From contig NZ_SSWX01000004.1 in assembly GCF_004803635.1 (NCBI RefSeq), forward strand, positions 1 through 64,000: DNA of 64,000 bases, read 5' to 3'. Each line of letters starts with the position of its first letter. Position 1 is the stretch's first letter. The notes under the pieces are model-generated. The model made no database searches. It was not told where the DNA came from and worked only from the letters and a program-made list of their open reading frames with translations. Made by a program: the position numbers and the translations under genes. Shown here in pieces: positions 9,326 to 18,818 of the stretch. The stretch comes from Lampropedia aestuarii (GTDB taxonomy: Bacteria > Pseudomonadota > Gammaproteobacteria > Burkholderiales > Burkholderiaceae_C).

Positions 9326-10507
9326 CTACCAAATAGCACCCCGGGCATCAATGCGCAGCAGCCGCTCGACCACGCCCTGCGTCAAGCCGCCCCGCACACC
9401 GACCATCGCATCGTGCAAATTGATCGTTGGATCACAGTGCCCTGGCACCAACCACAAGGCCTGCCCCAGCTCGGGCAACACTGCGCCTGGCTGCGCATGG
9501 ATCAGGCCATGCTCATCACCGCCGTTGCCAAATACCAGCGTGGGCGGTTGGCCGGCATTCCAGACCAGCGGCAGGCCAGAGTCAATGGCATGGCTTTTGT
9601 GGCCTGCGTCCACCACCGCATGGCCAGCAGCCCGTGAGATCACCTGCGTTTTCACAAACAAAGCCGGCTCGAACGCCGGCTGGCCAACTGTTGACTCTAC
9701 CCTGGTGTAATGCGCATCCATCAGCGCAAAAGAACCTGGCTGCAATTCGCTATACAGGCCGCTGGCCGCTTCCAGCGCACAGGTACCACTGCCAGCGCCA
9801 GTCACCGTAAAACCACTAAAACCAACGCCCTGCAAGGCATCGATGGTCTGCTTGACCAACGCATACACCGCCGCCATCGTCTGCTGGCGCGCAGTTGCCT
9901 CTTCAATGTGCTGGGCGCCACCGTGGTAGGCATGCAGGCCAGCAAAACGCAAGCCCGCCTGCTGCGCGATGGCTTGCGCCAGCACCACCACCGCTTGCGG
10001 CGTGGCAACGCCTGCGCGATTTTGGCCGACATTGAGCTCCACCAGCACATCAACCATCGGCCCTGTGTCTGGCAAGTTCGACGTGGCCTGTTGCACGCTG
10101 CTGGCCAACGCCTGCAGACCTTGCAGGCTGTCAACCGCTATGGCCAACTGGCCACCACGCTGGCGCAGCGCAATCGCCAGTTGTGCTGCGCGCGCCAGCT
10201 TGCTGGCAGAGACAATTTCGTTGCTGATAAAAATATCGTCAATGCCGCCAGCGGCCATGGCCTCGGCTTCTGAGATTTTTTGCACGCAGCAGCCGCGTGA
10301 GCCCGCATCGATCAGTTGCTTGGCCAGTGCCGCACATTTGTGCATCTTTGCATGGGCACGCCAATGCACGCCATGCCGCGCTGCCAAAGCCACCATGCGC
10401 TGTATATTGCGCTCCATCGCATCCAGGTCGACGACCAAAGTCGGCGTCTCCAACTCGTGCACCGGCAAGCCAGCTGGCACCTGCAACACCCCTGTAAATT
10501 GGCCCAT
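9326..10507 (-). CDS. DSD1-family PLP enzyme (D-threonine aldolase / D-serine dehydratase-like)
   Basis: A fold-III PLP enzyme with an alanine-racemase-like N-terminal barrel and a metal-binding C-terminal domain, acting on D-beta-hydroxy amino acids. The PLP lysine lies in RAHAKMHK (about residue 54). The C-terminal metal site is the VPGHCDPTINLHD motif, whose His and Cys bind the divalent metal in D-threonine aldolase and in D-threo-3-hydroxyaspartate dehydratase. Length is 393 residues. AGGAG sits six bases before the ATG. Aldolase and dehydratase activity cannot be separated by sequence alone. The gene is not linked to an amino-acid transporter. Confidence 0.85.
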   Translation of the reverse strand: MGQFTGVLQVPAGLPVHELETPTLVVDLDAMERNIQRMVALAARHGVHWRAHAKMHKCAALAKQLIDAGSRGCCVQKISEAEAMAAGGIDDIFISNEIVSASKLARAAQLAIALRQRGGQLAIAVDSLQGLQALASSVQQATSNLPDTGPMVDVLVELNVGQNRAGVATPQAVVVLAQAIAQQAGLRFAGLHAYHGGAQHIEEATARQQTMAAVYALVKQTIDALQGVGFSGFTVTGAGSGTCALEAASGLYSELQPGSFALMDAHYTRVESTVGQPAFEPALFVKTQVISRAAGHAVVDAGHKSHAIDSGLPLVWNAGQPPTLVFGNGGDEHGLIHAQPGAVLPELGQALWLVPGHCDPTINLHDAMVGVRGGLTQGVVERLLRIDARGAIW

Positions 10508-10523
10508 CGAATCTCCTTGTCAT

Positions 10524-10550
10524 GCTTAAGAACGTGTTTACGATGCGTTA
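10524..10550. repeat. Palindromic intergenic element, end fragment
   Basis: The sequence cttaagaacgtgtttacgat matches one terminal arm of the repeated element. No second arm is visible next to it. Confidence 0.45.
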
Positions 10551-10683
10551 GTGAAAGCGAGCGCGCCAATACCGCAGCAGGCTGCTTGGCACCTGTTGAT
10601 CCTCTATGATCTGTGCACCGGTGCAGGCCCAGCTTCAGTATGATGCTGAACAGGCTTTCAACCATCCAAGCCGCATTATTGCC

Positions 10684-12279
10684 ATGAAAATCATTATTTT
10701 AGGGGCCGGTCGAATCGGACAGGCAGTTGCCGAGAGCCTGGTGCTCGAGCGCAACGACATCACGGTGATCGACACCAACCTGAAACTCCTGCAAGAGCTG
10801 GAGTCCCGCTTTGACTTGCGCGGCGTGGTCGGCAATGGCATTGACCCGGTGGTGTTGTCCGAGGCCGGCGCCAATGACACTGACTTGCTGATTGCATGTG
10901 CCTCGACCGACGAGACCAATCTGGCCTGCTGCAAGATCGCCCACATGGTGTTTCGTATCCCGGTGCGCATTGCCAGGGTGCGCTCAGGCGCGTGGATGGA
11001 GGACAGCCAGTTGCTCGGCCCCGAAGGCTTTGCCGTTGACCAATGCTTGCGCCCGGAAGACTCACTGACGCGCTATCTCAGCAAACTGGTGGAATTTCCG
11101 CAGGCGATGCAAGTGCGCGAATTTGCCGAAGGCCGCGCCGTGCTCACCGCAGCCAGGGCGCGCGCTGCAGCGCCGATGACCAGCCGCACAATTGCCGAAA
11201 TCCGCGCACTCAATCCCGACTTGCCGATGCGCATCGTCGCCATATACAGGCGCTTTGCCGACCAGCCCGACCGTTTTGTGGCCAGCGAAGGCACCACACG
11301 CATTGAGCCTGATGACGAGGTGTTTATCCTGACCACCAGCGATGGCGCCTCTGAAGTGCTACCGCTGCTGACCAAGCCGATTGAGGCACCGGCGCCAACC
11401 GTGCGGCGCATCATGATCGTCGACGGCGGCATTGTCGCACTCAAATTGGCACAGCTGCTGACACAGCAACGCAAAGGCTACTACCGCATCAAGGTGGTCG
11501 AGCGCAGCCGCGAAGCCAGCATTGCGCTGTCGGCCAAGCTCCCGGAAGATGTGCTGTCGTTCAATGCCGAGGCCACCGACGAGGACTTTTTGGAGCAAGA
11601 GAGCATTGAGGAAGTAGATTTGCTGCTGGCCTTGTCCGAAGACGACGAAAACAACATCATGACCTGCCTGCTGGCCAAGCGCATGGGCGCCAAACGGGTA
11701 CTGGCCATGATCAACCAGCGCAGCTACGCCGATTTGATGCATGGCACGCAAATCGACATTGCGCTCACGCCAGCCCAGGCCATGCTGGGCGAGTTGTTTA
11801 CCTATGTGCGCCAAGGCGATGTGCAGGCAGTGCACAGCTTACGCCGTGGCGTGGCCGAAGCGCTGGAGCTGGTGGTGCGCGGTGACCGCAAAACCTCGCA
11901 AGTGGTGGGCAAAAAAGTAGCCGAGCTCAAACTGCCGCGCGATGTACACATTGGCCTGATTGTGCGCGGCATGGAAGCACCGAACTCGGCAATTGCCAAC
12001 CAAAGATGGATCGCGACTGCGCCCCAAGACAAAGAAGATGCGCACGCCTTGGGCAGCCCAGTTGCCAGCCTGACGGTGGACGGCGCGCTAGAGGTTCAAG
12101 AAGAACCCGTCGTGCGGGTAGACACCGCGGAAACGCCCGCCTCCCACGAGCCAGAAATCATCTTCCCCAATCGCAACACCGTGATTGAGGCGGGCGACCA
12201 CATTGTTTTCTTCCTGCCCCACAAGCGCTTGGTACGCGAGGTGGAGAAGGTATTTAGCGTCAAACCGACGTTCTTCTAA
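10684..12279 (+). CDS. trkA: Trk potassium uptake system, NAD-binding regulatory subunit TrkA
   Basis: A cytoplasmic gating subunit of the TrkAH potassium transporter. It has two RCK units: a first Rossmann domain (KIIILGAGRIGQAVAESL) with TrkA-C, then a second (RRIMIVDGGIVALKLAQLL) with TrkA-C. The ATG at 10684 gives a natural start; the frame extends 78 bases upstream without homology. At 531 residues it is about 70 longer than typical TrkA. The extra length is an Ala/Pro/Glu-rich insertion at about residues 430-498, inside the second TrkA-C domain and just before the conserved VIEAGDHIVFF. trkH follows after 18 bp, so the two form an operon. Confidence 0.93.
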   Translation: MKIIILGAGRIGQAVAESLVLERNDITVIDTNLKLLQELESRFDLRGVVGNGIDPVVLSEAGANDTDLLIACASTDETNLACCKIAHMVFRIPVRIARVRSGAWMEDSQLLGPEGFAVDQCLRPEDSLTRYLSKLVEFPQAMQVREFAEGRAVLTAARARAAAPMTSRTIAEIRALNPDLPMRIVAIYRRFADQPDRFVASEGTTRIEPDDEVFILTTSDGASEVLPLLTKPIEAPAPTVRRIMIVDGGIVALKLAQLLTQQRKGYYRIKVVERSREASIALSAKLPEDVLSFNAEATDEDFLEQESIEEVDLLLALSEDDENNIMTCLLAKRMGAKRVLAMINQRSYADLMHGTQIDIALTPAQAMLGELFTYVRQGDVQAVHSLRRGVAEALELVVRGDRKTSQVVGKKVAELKLPRDVHIGLIVRGMEAPNSAIANQRWIATAPQDKEDAHALGSPVASLTVDGALEVQEEPVVRVDTAETPASHEPEIIFPNRNTVIEAGDHIVFFLPHKRLVREVEKVFSVKPTFF

Positions 12280-12297
12280 GCAGCCCTCGACAACACC

Positions 12298-13764
12298 ATG
12301 CACAACCTGCTGCCTGTTCTACGCCTTTTGTGTGGCTTGCTTTGCCTGTTCTCTGCCTCCTTGAGTGTGCCATTGGCCACATCGCTCTTGGCAGGGGAGC
12401 GCCTCTGGGCCGATTACGCCACACCGATGGTCTTTGGCATGCTGCTGGGGGCTTTTGGCTTTTACCGGCTGCGCTTTTGCAAGCAGGAGCTGCAGCCGCG
12501 CCACGGCATCCTGTTGGTGACCTCGGCCTGGTATTTATTACCTGCCTTTGCCGCCATTCCGATCTGGGTCATTAGCCAACAAATTGGCGCGCCCATTGCC
12601 GTGGCAGAAGCGTATTTCGAGGCTGTCTCTGGCCTGTCCACTAGTGGCGCAACGATTTACTCAAATCTAGACCAGCTGCCACTGTCGCTCAATATCTGGC
12701 GCACGTTCCTGCAGTGGCAGGGTGGCATGGGGATTCTGATTCTGGCCGTCGCAGTGCTGCCTACATTGGGCGTTGGCGGCAGTCAGGTGTTCAAGTCAGA
12801 GGTTGCAGGCCCGATCAAGGACACCAAACTCACGCCCCGCATCACACAAACGGCCAAAGGTCTGTGGTCGGTGTATTTAGGCTTGTCGATCGCCTGCTTT
12901 CTAGCCTATTGGGCCGCAGGCATGAGCGCACCTAGTGCCTTGATGCACATGTTCACCACCGTCAGCCTGGGCGGCTCTTCGTCCTATGACAGCAGTTTTG
13001 GGCAATTCAACTCGCCGCTGCTCGAGAGCATTGCGATACTTGTGATGCTTGTGGCCAGTTGCAACTTTGCGCTGTATTTTGTGGCAATACGCAAACACAC
13101 CTTGCATGGCTTTTGGCGCGAAGCCGAAGTGCGCGCGACGTTAGGCACACTGGTCATCGGAGGCATTGTCGTCAGTGTGTTTCTGTGGTTGCGCGACATC
13201 TACGCGCTACCAGAAGCCTTTCGATTTGGCATGTTCAACACCATTTCGCTGGCTACCACTACCGGTTACGCCACCGCCGATTACGGACAATGGCCCTTGT
13301 TTGCGCCGCTTCTGATGCTGCTTTTATCGTCTGTGGCGACCAGCGCTGGCTCAACCGGCGGCGGCATCAAAATGATTCGGGTGTTGATTTTGCTGCAGCA
13401 ATCCAAGCGCGAATTGATTCGCCTGGTGCACCCGCGCGTCATGAACCCGGTGCGCATCAACGGCGGCATGGTCGATAACAAGGTCATTTTTTCCATCCTT
13501 GCCTTCATCCTGTTCTACATCACCGCGATTGTGGTCTTGAGTATGGTGATGGTCTTGACCGGACTGGATGCGGTCACCGCGTTCTCTGCCATTCTGGCCA
13601 GTATCAACTGCGCTGGCCCAGGCTTGGGCGAGGTGGGACCTGCGCATAACTACAGTTTCATGAGCGACTTCCAGCTGTTTGTGTGCTCATTTGCCATGGT
13701 GCTGGGGCGGCTGGAGATTCTCAGCGTGATGGTGCTGCTGCTGCCTTCGTTCTGGCGGCGCTAA
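12298..13764 (+). CDS. trkH: Trk potassium uptake system membrane subunit TrkH
   Basis: The potassium-translocating membrane subunit, built from four MPM repeats. Selectivity-filter regions are seen as GLSTSGATIY, VSLGGSSSYD, ATTTGYATADYG and NCAGPGLGEVGP. About ten hydrophobic segments are visible; SSVATSAGSTGGGIKMIR is the family signature. It is 488 residues, and lies 18 bp after trkA. Confidence 0.94.
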   Translation: MHNLLPVLRLLCGLLCLFSASLSVPLATSLLAGERLWADYATPMVFGMLLGAFGFYRLRFCKQELQPRHGILLVTSAWYLLPAFAAIPIWVISQQIGAPIAVAEAYFEAVSGLSTSGATIYSNLDQLPLSLNIWRTFLQWQGGMGILILAVAVLPTLGVGGSQVFKSEVAGPIKDTKLTPRITQTAKGLWSVYLGLSIACFLAYWAAGMSAPSALMHMFTTVSLGGSSSYDSSFGQFNSPLLESIAILVMLVASCNFALYFVAIRKHTLHGFWREAEVRATLGTLVIGGIVVSVFLWLRDIYALPEAFRFGMFNTISLATTTGYATADYGQWPLFAPLLMLLLSSVATSAGSTGGGIKMIRVLILLQQSKRELIRLVHPRVMNPVRINGGMVDNKVIFSILAFILFYITAIVVLSMVMVLTGLDAVTAFSAILASINCAGPGLGEVGPAHNYSFMSDFQLFVCSFAMVLGRLEILSVMVLLLPSFWRR

Positions 13765-14177
13765 ACCAGCGGCAAACAAAAGCCCAGCAAACACTTATTA
13801 GCAGGGATTTTTGGTACTGTGTGCTGACAATCCCGTTATTGCACACCAGAACCAAGGCCAAGCGCCCGCAGACCAATGCCATCTGTGAGCGACTCCGCCA
13901 AACCTGCCAAAACGCGTTCTACGCCAATGCGGAACGATTGGGTACACAACTACTACACCGAGTGCACCCATTTGCGGCAGGCCAAAACAGCGGGATCGGA
14001 CAGTGCCAACCATCCCCCAAGAGTCGGCCATCGATTGATGGCTTGCCTGTCAGCTCAAGCCTAGGTGAGACATACAAGCTGCTCTGACGCCCTCAAATTA
14101 CCCAATTCAAGGGATGTGCAGCTGCACATGTTTCTGTTGTAATCAATTGCATTTTGCAATCAAAAAGAGGAAAAACA
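13765..14177. other. Intergenic region before the IPTL-CTERM gene
   Basis: About 410 bp. No frame has recognisable protein content. The last 40 bases carry a clear ribosome-binding site (AGAGGAAA) for the next gene. Confidence 0.45.
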
Positions 14178-16025
14178 ATGAAGATAGAGGCCATCTGGCT
14201 GCGCATGGCGCTGCTCTGGGTGCTTGGCATAGGCTCTGCCATGGCGAACTCGCCGCCGTATCGCATCCCCGTCGCCAGCAACCCGGCTGTCGCGCTCGAT
14301 ACCACCACCGGGCTGACGTCTTCCGGGCTGATCTGGATGCGCTGCGCCGTGGGTATGGATTTTCACAATACGCCCCCAAATGGCGCATGCGTGACCAATG
14401 ACCCAGCCGCAGAAGCGTACACCAATCCAGCCCAGGCCTTGTCCTACGCTCAGGCACAGACCGCTGCGGACAATGCCAATAGTGCCAATAACGGCGCTGG
14501 CACGCATGGCATCAACACATGGAAGCTTCCTACGATGCAGGAACTGAACTCACTGTTGATGCCAGAAAATTCGCGCCCGCCCAACTATGAAAACACCGTT
14601 TTTCCGAATCTTGACACCTCACAACCCTACTGGACAAACTTTCACTTCGGGTTTATGGCAGCCACGGTGGATTTCGCAAGCGGTCGGATGACCACAGGTG
14701 CACCACCCGCTACAGGCTATTTGTTGCTCGTGTCCGCACCAGACGCCAACCTGCACACCGTCACGCTGACCGCGGGTGAGCATGGCGTGGTCATCGGCTC
14801 CAGCATTCTGGCCGAGTCCAAAACAGGAACCGTCACCTTCGAAGTCCAACCCGACGCAGGCTATGTACTGTCTGCGGTACAGAAGACATCGGGAGACTGT
14901 CTGGAAACGGCGTTGCCGATGCTCAACCAGATCACCGCCATCGTCGGCGAGCAGAACTGTGCGCTCACCGCTGAATTCCAACGTGATCCCTCGAAGGTCA
15001 TGATCACGACGGAAGTGCAGCCCGCCATGGGCGGAAACATCACGTGCTCGCCTGCCGGCCCGTTTTTCCCCAAAGGCAGCAGTGTCATCTGCAAAGCCAC
15101 CGCCAATGCGGGCTTCACTTTCAAAACTCTGCAGTTGAATAACTCTGCTCCCACAACTGACAATGAGTTGCCAATGACCAACCTGCTCTATGACAGAGTG
15201 CTCAAGGCCACGTTCGCCCCCATTACCAGTATCTCCGGCACCACCGTCCCTACACCCGGCACTTCGGGCGTGGCAGGCCCCGCCATGGCCGAGATCGTAG
15301 AAGGCGGCGGTTCTGCGTGCCACTTTGATGAAAGCGTCTCGCAATTTGTAGCCGCGCCCACCAGTGGCTTGCCCGCGGGCACCGCCATGCCACAGGGCAT
15401 GCTGCAGTTCACCTTGAGAGACTGTGATGCCACGCGCGTCACCATGCGCGTGACCTGGCCGCAACCGCTGACAGACGCTCGCAAATTCGGCCTGGCTGAG
15501 CAAGGCGCCACTGTGCCCAGCTTGTTTGCGCCCACCGACCTGCATATCAATGGCCACGTCATGACTTACACGCTGCAAGACGGCCAGCTGGGTGACGATG
15601 ACTGGGCCACCAATGGCGTGATTGTCGACCCCATTGGTGCCACCGTCTTCACCGCTTTGGCAATCACTCCAGCTACGCTGCCCGCCACAATGGCCGATCA
15701 CCCCATCAGTGTGCAGCTGGCCTCACCGGATGCCGCCGCCCCCGCAGTGTTCAGCAGCGCAAACCTGCCTGCAGGCCTGCTGCTTTCGCCCACAGGGCAA
15801 CTCACCGGCACTTTGTCTGCTGGTACGTACCCGTTCACCATCAGCGTGGCCGATGCCAATGGCTCCAGCGGCAGCATCACCTACCACTGGGTGGTGTCTG
15901 CAGTGCCAGTACCCGTTCCCACACTGAGCGCATGGAGCTTGGTAGTTCTGTTCATGCTACTGGCCATGGTCACCCACAGAGCGCAGAAAACACGCCGGCC
16001 ACAGCACCAAAGACCACACCAATAA
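14178..16025 (+). CDS. Secreted DUF1566/choice-of-anchor-type protein with IPTL-CTERM sorting tail
   Basis: A large exported surface protein of 615 residues. Order of parts: signal peptide (about 1-24, ending SAMA|NS); a DUF1566/Lcl-like domain (TGLTSSGLIWMRC ... WKLPTMQELNSLL ... FPN ... YWT); two beta-rich repeats of about 70-80 residues; a choice-of-anchor-U-like domain around ACHFDES ... DDDWATNGVIVDPIG; an Ig/He_PIG-like repeat (LPAGLLLSPTGQLTGT); and a C-terminal tail VPVPTLSAWSL plus a membrane helix and Arg/Lys-rich end. The tail is the IPTL-CTERM type, recognised by an exosortase that is not in this window. The start is the ATG with AGAGGAAA upstream. Function is unknown. Confidence 0.85.
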   Translation: MKIEAIWLRMALLWVLGIGSAMANSPPYRIPVASNPAVALDTTTGLTSSGLIWMRCAVGMDFHNTPPNGACVTNDPAAEAYTNPAQALSYAQAQTAADNANSANNGAGTHGINTWKLPTMQELNSLLMPENSRPPNYENTVFPNLDTSQPYWTNFHFGFMAATVDFASGRMTTGAPPATGYLLLVSAPDANLHTVTLTAGEHGVVIGSSILAESKTGTVTFEVQPDAGYVLSAVQKTSGDCLETALPMLNQITAIVGEQNCALTAEFQRDPSKVMITTEVQPAMGGNITCSPAGPFFPKGSSVICKATANAGFTFKTLQLNNSAPTTDNELPMTNLLYDRVLKATFAPITSISGTTVPTPGTSGVAGPAMAEIVEGGGSACHFDESVSQFVAAPTSGLPAGTAMPQGMLQFTLRDCDATRVTMRVTWPQPLTDARKFGLAEQGATVPSLFAPTDLHINGHVMTYTLQDGQLGDDDWATNGVIVDPIGATVFTALAITPATLPATMADHPISVQLASPDAAAPAVFSSANLPAGLLLSPTGQLTGTLSAGTYPFTISVADANGSSGSITYHWVVSAVPVPVPTLSAWSLVVLFMLLAMVTHRAQKTRRPQHQRPHQ

Positions 16026-16054
16026 GCCAAACAGGTGCCAAGGACCCAACAACG

Positions 16055-16091
16055 AATCCCAGTCAGTTAAGCCACTGACTGGGATTTTTTC
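16055..16091 (+). terminator. Rho-independent terminator
   Basis: Perfect 12-bp arms aatcccagtcag / ctgactgggatt with an 8-base loop and a T6 run, about 30 bp after the IPTL-CTERM gene. Confidence 0.9.
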
Positions 16092-16171
16092 TTGAGGTAC
16101 TTGTTTGCGCTCTTTGGACCGCTCTGGGCGGCGCTGGCCGCCTTGGCAACAGCACCGACGCTTAGCGGCCT

Positions 16172-17725
16172 TTAGTTGCGAATCAAATAGTCAAACGCGC
16201 TCAGCGCTGCTTTGGCACCTTCGCCGGCTGCAATGACAATTTGCTTGTATGGCACCGTGGTGCAATCGCCAGCCGCAAACACGCCAGGGATATTGGTCGC
16301 GCCGTGGGCATCAACCTCGATCTCACCCGTTTTCGACAAGTTGACTGTGCCTTTGAGCCAGTCCGTATTGGGCAGCAAGCCAATCTGTACAAAAATCCCT
16401 TCAAGGTCCAGGCACACCTCTTCGCTGGTTTCGCGATTTTTGTAGAGCAAACCACATACCTTGCCGTCCTTGCCCTGCACTTCGGTGGTTTGGGCGTTGA
16501 CCAAAATATCCACGTTCGGCAGTGATTTGAGTTTCTTTTGCAGCACTTCATCAGCGCGCAATTGCGGCGCAAACTCCAGCAAAGTGACGTGCTCAACAAT
16601 ACCTGCCAAGTCAATCGCAGCTTCCGCACCCGAGTTACCACCACCAATCACGGCAATGCGTTTGCCTTTGAACAAAGGACCATCGCAGTGCGGGCAGAAG
16701 GTCACGCCTTTGGTGCGGTACTGCTCTTCACCGGGCACGCCCATCGAGCGCCAGCGTGCGCCAGTAGACAGCACAATGGTTTTGGACTTCAGGCTCGCGC
16801 CGCTCTCAAACTGCACTTCATGCAGCCCACCGGGCGTGGCCGCAGGAATCAGCTTGCTGGCGGTTTGCAGGTTGATGATGTCCACATCATAGTCATTGAC
16901 GTGCGCTTCCAGCGCGGCGGCAAATTTGGGGCCGTCGGTTTTTGAGATCGAGATGTAGTTCTCAATGTCCATCGTATCGAGCACCTGGCCGCCAAAACGC
17001 TGGGCAGCAATGCCTGTGCGAATGCCTTTGCGGGCTGCGTACACACCTGCGGCTGCGCCAGCAGGGCCACCGCCGACGACCAGCACATCGAATGGGGCTT
17101 TTTCACTGACCGCTTGAGCAGCTTTGGCCGCAGCGCCGGTGTCGATGCGGGCCACCACTTCGGCCAGCTCCATGCGGCCTTGGCCGAAGTGCTCGCCATT
17201 CAAGTAGATGGTGGGCACGCCCATGATCTCGCGCTCTTCAATCTCGTTTTGGTAGAGACCACCATCAATCGCAGTGTGCGTGATGTTCGGATTGAGCACG
17301 GTCATCAGGTTCAGTGCCTGAATCACATCTGGGCAGTTGTGGCAGGTGATCGAGTAATAGGTCTCAAAATGGAACCGGCCATCAATGCCTTTGATCTGGT
17401 CTTGCAGCGCTTGCGGCTCTTTCGATGGGTGGCCGCCAATTTGCAGCAACGCCAGCACCAAGGAAGTGAATTCGTGGCCCAGCGGCACACCGGCAAAACG
17501 CAGACCACTGTCCACTCCAGGATTGGTAATCAGGAAAGAGGGCTTGCGCAGGTCGTCGCCATCCAGGCGCAGCTGGATTTTGTCTGATTGCTGCTGGATT
17601 TCTTCCAGCAATGTTTTCATCTCGCGCGCGCCCTCGCTGTCGTCCAGCGAAGCGACCAGCTCAACCGGCTTAGTCAAGCGCTCCAGATAGGCTTTCAATT
17701 GGGCTTTGAGGGCGTCGTCCAACAT
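16172..17725 (-). CDS. ahpF: Alkyl hydroperoxide reductase subunit F
   Basis: A flavoprotein that passes electrons from NADH to AhpC. The N-terminal double thioredoxin-fold domain carries CHNC (Cys128, Cys131). The FAD/NAD thioredoxin-reductase-like part carries the redox pair in TFCPHCDGP and nucleotide motifs [12 protein letters not shown] and [12 protein letters not shown]. Length, 517 residues, is typical. It lies downstream of ahpC on the same strand, with a hairpin between them. Confidence 0.95.
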   Translation of the reverse strand: MLDDALKAQLKAYLERLTKPVELVASLDDSEGAREMKTLLEEIQQQSDKIQLRLDGDDLRKPSFLITNPGVDSGLRFAGVPLGHEFTSLVLALLQIGGHPSKEPQALQDQIKGIDGRFHFETYYSITCHNCPDVIQALNLMTVLNPNITHTAIDGGLYQNEIEEREIMGVPTIYLNGEHFGQGRMELAEVVARIDTGAAAKAAQAVSEKAPFDVLVVGGGPAGAAAGVYAARKGIRTGIAAQRFGGQVLDTMDIENYISISKTDGPKFAAALEAHVNDYDVDIINLQTASKLIPAATPGGLHEVQFESGASLKSKTIVLSTGARWRSMGVPGEEQYRTKGVTFCPHCDGPLFKGKRIAVIGGGNSGAEAAIDLAGIVEHVTLLEFAPQLRADEVLQKKLKSLPNVDILVNAQTTEVQGKDGKVCGLLYKNRETSEEVCLDLEGIFVQIGLLPNTDWLKGTVNLSKTGEIEVDAHGATNIPGVFAAGDCTTVPYKQIVIAAGEGAKAALSAFDYLIRN

Positions 17726-17797
17726 GCTGTATTCCTCGAAAAAAGAGTGTCAATGGCCTAAAAAGCGCCATCAACCAAGTATTGGGGGTATTTTGGG

Positions 17798-17842
17798 CAA
17801 AAAAAAGCCCGAGCGCCCGTGGGCAACTCGGGGCTTTGGATG
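17798..17842 (-). terminator. Hairpin between ahpC and ahpF
   Basis: Arms aagcccgag and ctcggggctt flank an inner region, next to an A8 run that reads as U8 on the minus strand. It may lower ahpF expression relative to ahpC by partial termination. Confidence 0.6.
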
Positions 17843-17881
17843 GGCCGGTTATATTGGTATTCCGGCCTCTTCGCGGGGCGC

Positions 17882-18457
17882 TTAAATCTTGCCGACCAGA
17901 TCCAGGGAAGGTGCCAGTGTTTTCTCGCCTTCTTTCCATTTGGCTGGGCACACTTCACCTGGGTGCGCAGCCACGTATTGAGCCGCTTTCAATTTGCGCA
18001 CAGTCTCTTTCACATCGCGTGCAATGGCGTTGTCATGCACTTCCAGAGTTTTGATCGTGCCCGATGGATCGATGATGAACGTGCCGCGCAGTGCCAGGCC
18101 TTCTTCTTCGATATGCACGTCAAATGCACGAGTCAGTTGGTGAGTTGGGTCACCGATCAGTGGGAATTTGGCTTTGCCGACGGCATCCGATGTTTCATGC
18201 CACACTTTGTGGGAGAAATGCGTATCGGTGGTGACGATGTACACCTCAGCACCTGCTTTTTGGAAGTCAGCGTAGTTCTCAGCAGCGTCTTCAATCTCGG
18301 TTGGGCAGTTGAAGGTGAAGGCCGCTGGCATGAAAATCAGCACAGACCATTTGCCTTGCAAGTCTTTTTCAGTGAGTTCGATGAACTCGCCTTTACCAGT
18401 GCGGTTCACAAAAGCATTGACTTTAAATGGCTGGACCTGTGTGTTGATCAAAGACAT
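17882..18457 (-). CDS. ahpC: Alkyl hydroperoxide reductase subunit C (2-Cys peroxiredoxin)
   Basis: A typical 2-Cys peroxiredoxin that reduces hydrogen peroxide and organic peroxides. The peroxidatic Cys51 lies in FTFNCPTE and the resolving Cys in GEVCPAKW. The active-site run reads MPAAFTFNCP where many homologues have YPADFTF. The start at 18457 gives MSLINTQVQPF, the family N-terminus, with AAAAGGAA upstream; an upstream extension to 18529 is not homologous. Length is 191 residues. ahpF follows and is its reductase. Confidence 0.95.
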   Translation of the reverse strand: MSLINTQVQPFKVNAFVNRTGKGEFIELTEKDLQGKWSVLIFMPAAFTFNCPTEIEDAAENYADFQKAGAEVYIVTTDTHFSHKVWHETSDAVGKAKFPLIGDPTHQLTRAFDVHIEEEGLALRGTFIIDPSGTIKTLEVHDNAIARDVKETVRKLKAAQYVAAHPGEVCPAKWKEGEKTLAPSLDLVGKI

Positions 18458-18818
18458 GATGCATTCCTTTTCATTGGGTTGGTAACTAATCGATGGCTCA
18501 AGTGTAGGTGTTCCTAATGGATTGAGCAAATTGAATGATTTGATTGATTTGATAGTTTTTAGGTATTAATGAATCTATCACTCTTAACCTAAGGGCTTCG
18601 CAGCAATCCTTCAGCGGCACACCCCAGCAATCTCAGTATCGCACTGGTCGATGAAGCTTCAATGAAGCACTACACCGCCAAGCAATGGCCGACTACAATG
18701 GCGGGTTTTCAAGGCATGGGGCAGGCCATCGATTGCCCTTTGCGCATCCACCGCATCCATGTACCCTGCTTACAGGTATTCCATATGGGGGCTGGCTGCG
18801 CGTTGTCAAGGTAGTGCT
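18458..18818. other. Divergent intergenic region ahpC / membrane protein
   Basis: About 360 bp with no gene. It holds the ahpC promoter and the possible operator at 18551-18579. Confidence 0.45.
18551..18579. promoter_or_regulatory. Possible OxyR-type operator upstream of ahpC
   Basis: An AT-rich imperfect palindrome, GATAG ... CTATC over 29 bases, lies about 95 bp upstream of the ahpC start. The ATAG/CTAT ends resemble OxyR half-sites, and OxyR control of ahpC is well established in related bacteria. The match is weak. Confidence 0.3.

Noticed and set aside
13798-14031. 77-codon minus-strand frame after trkH
   Set aside because: Gly/Trp-rich, no start signal, no homology.
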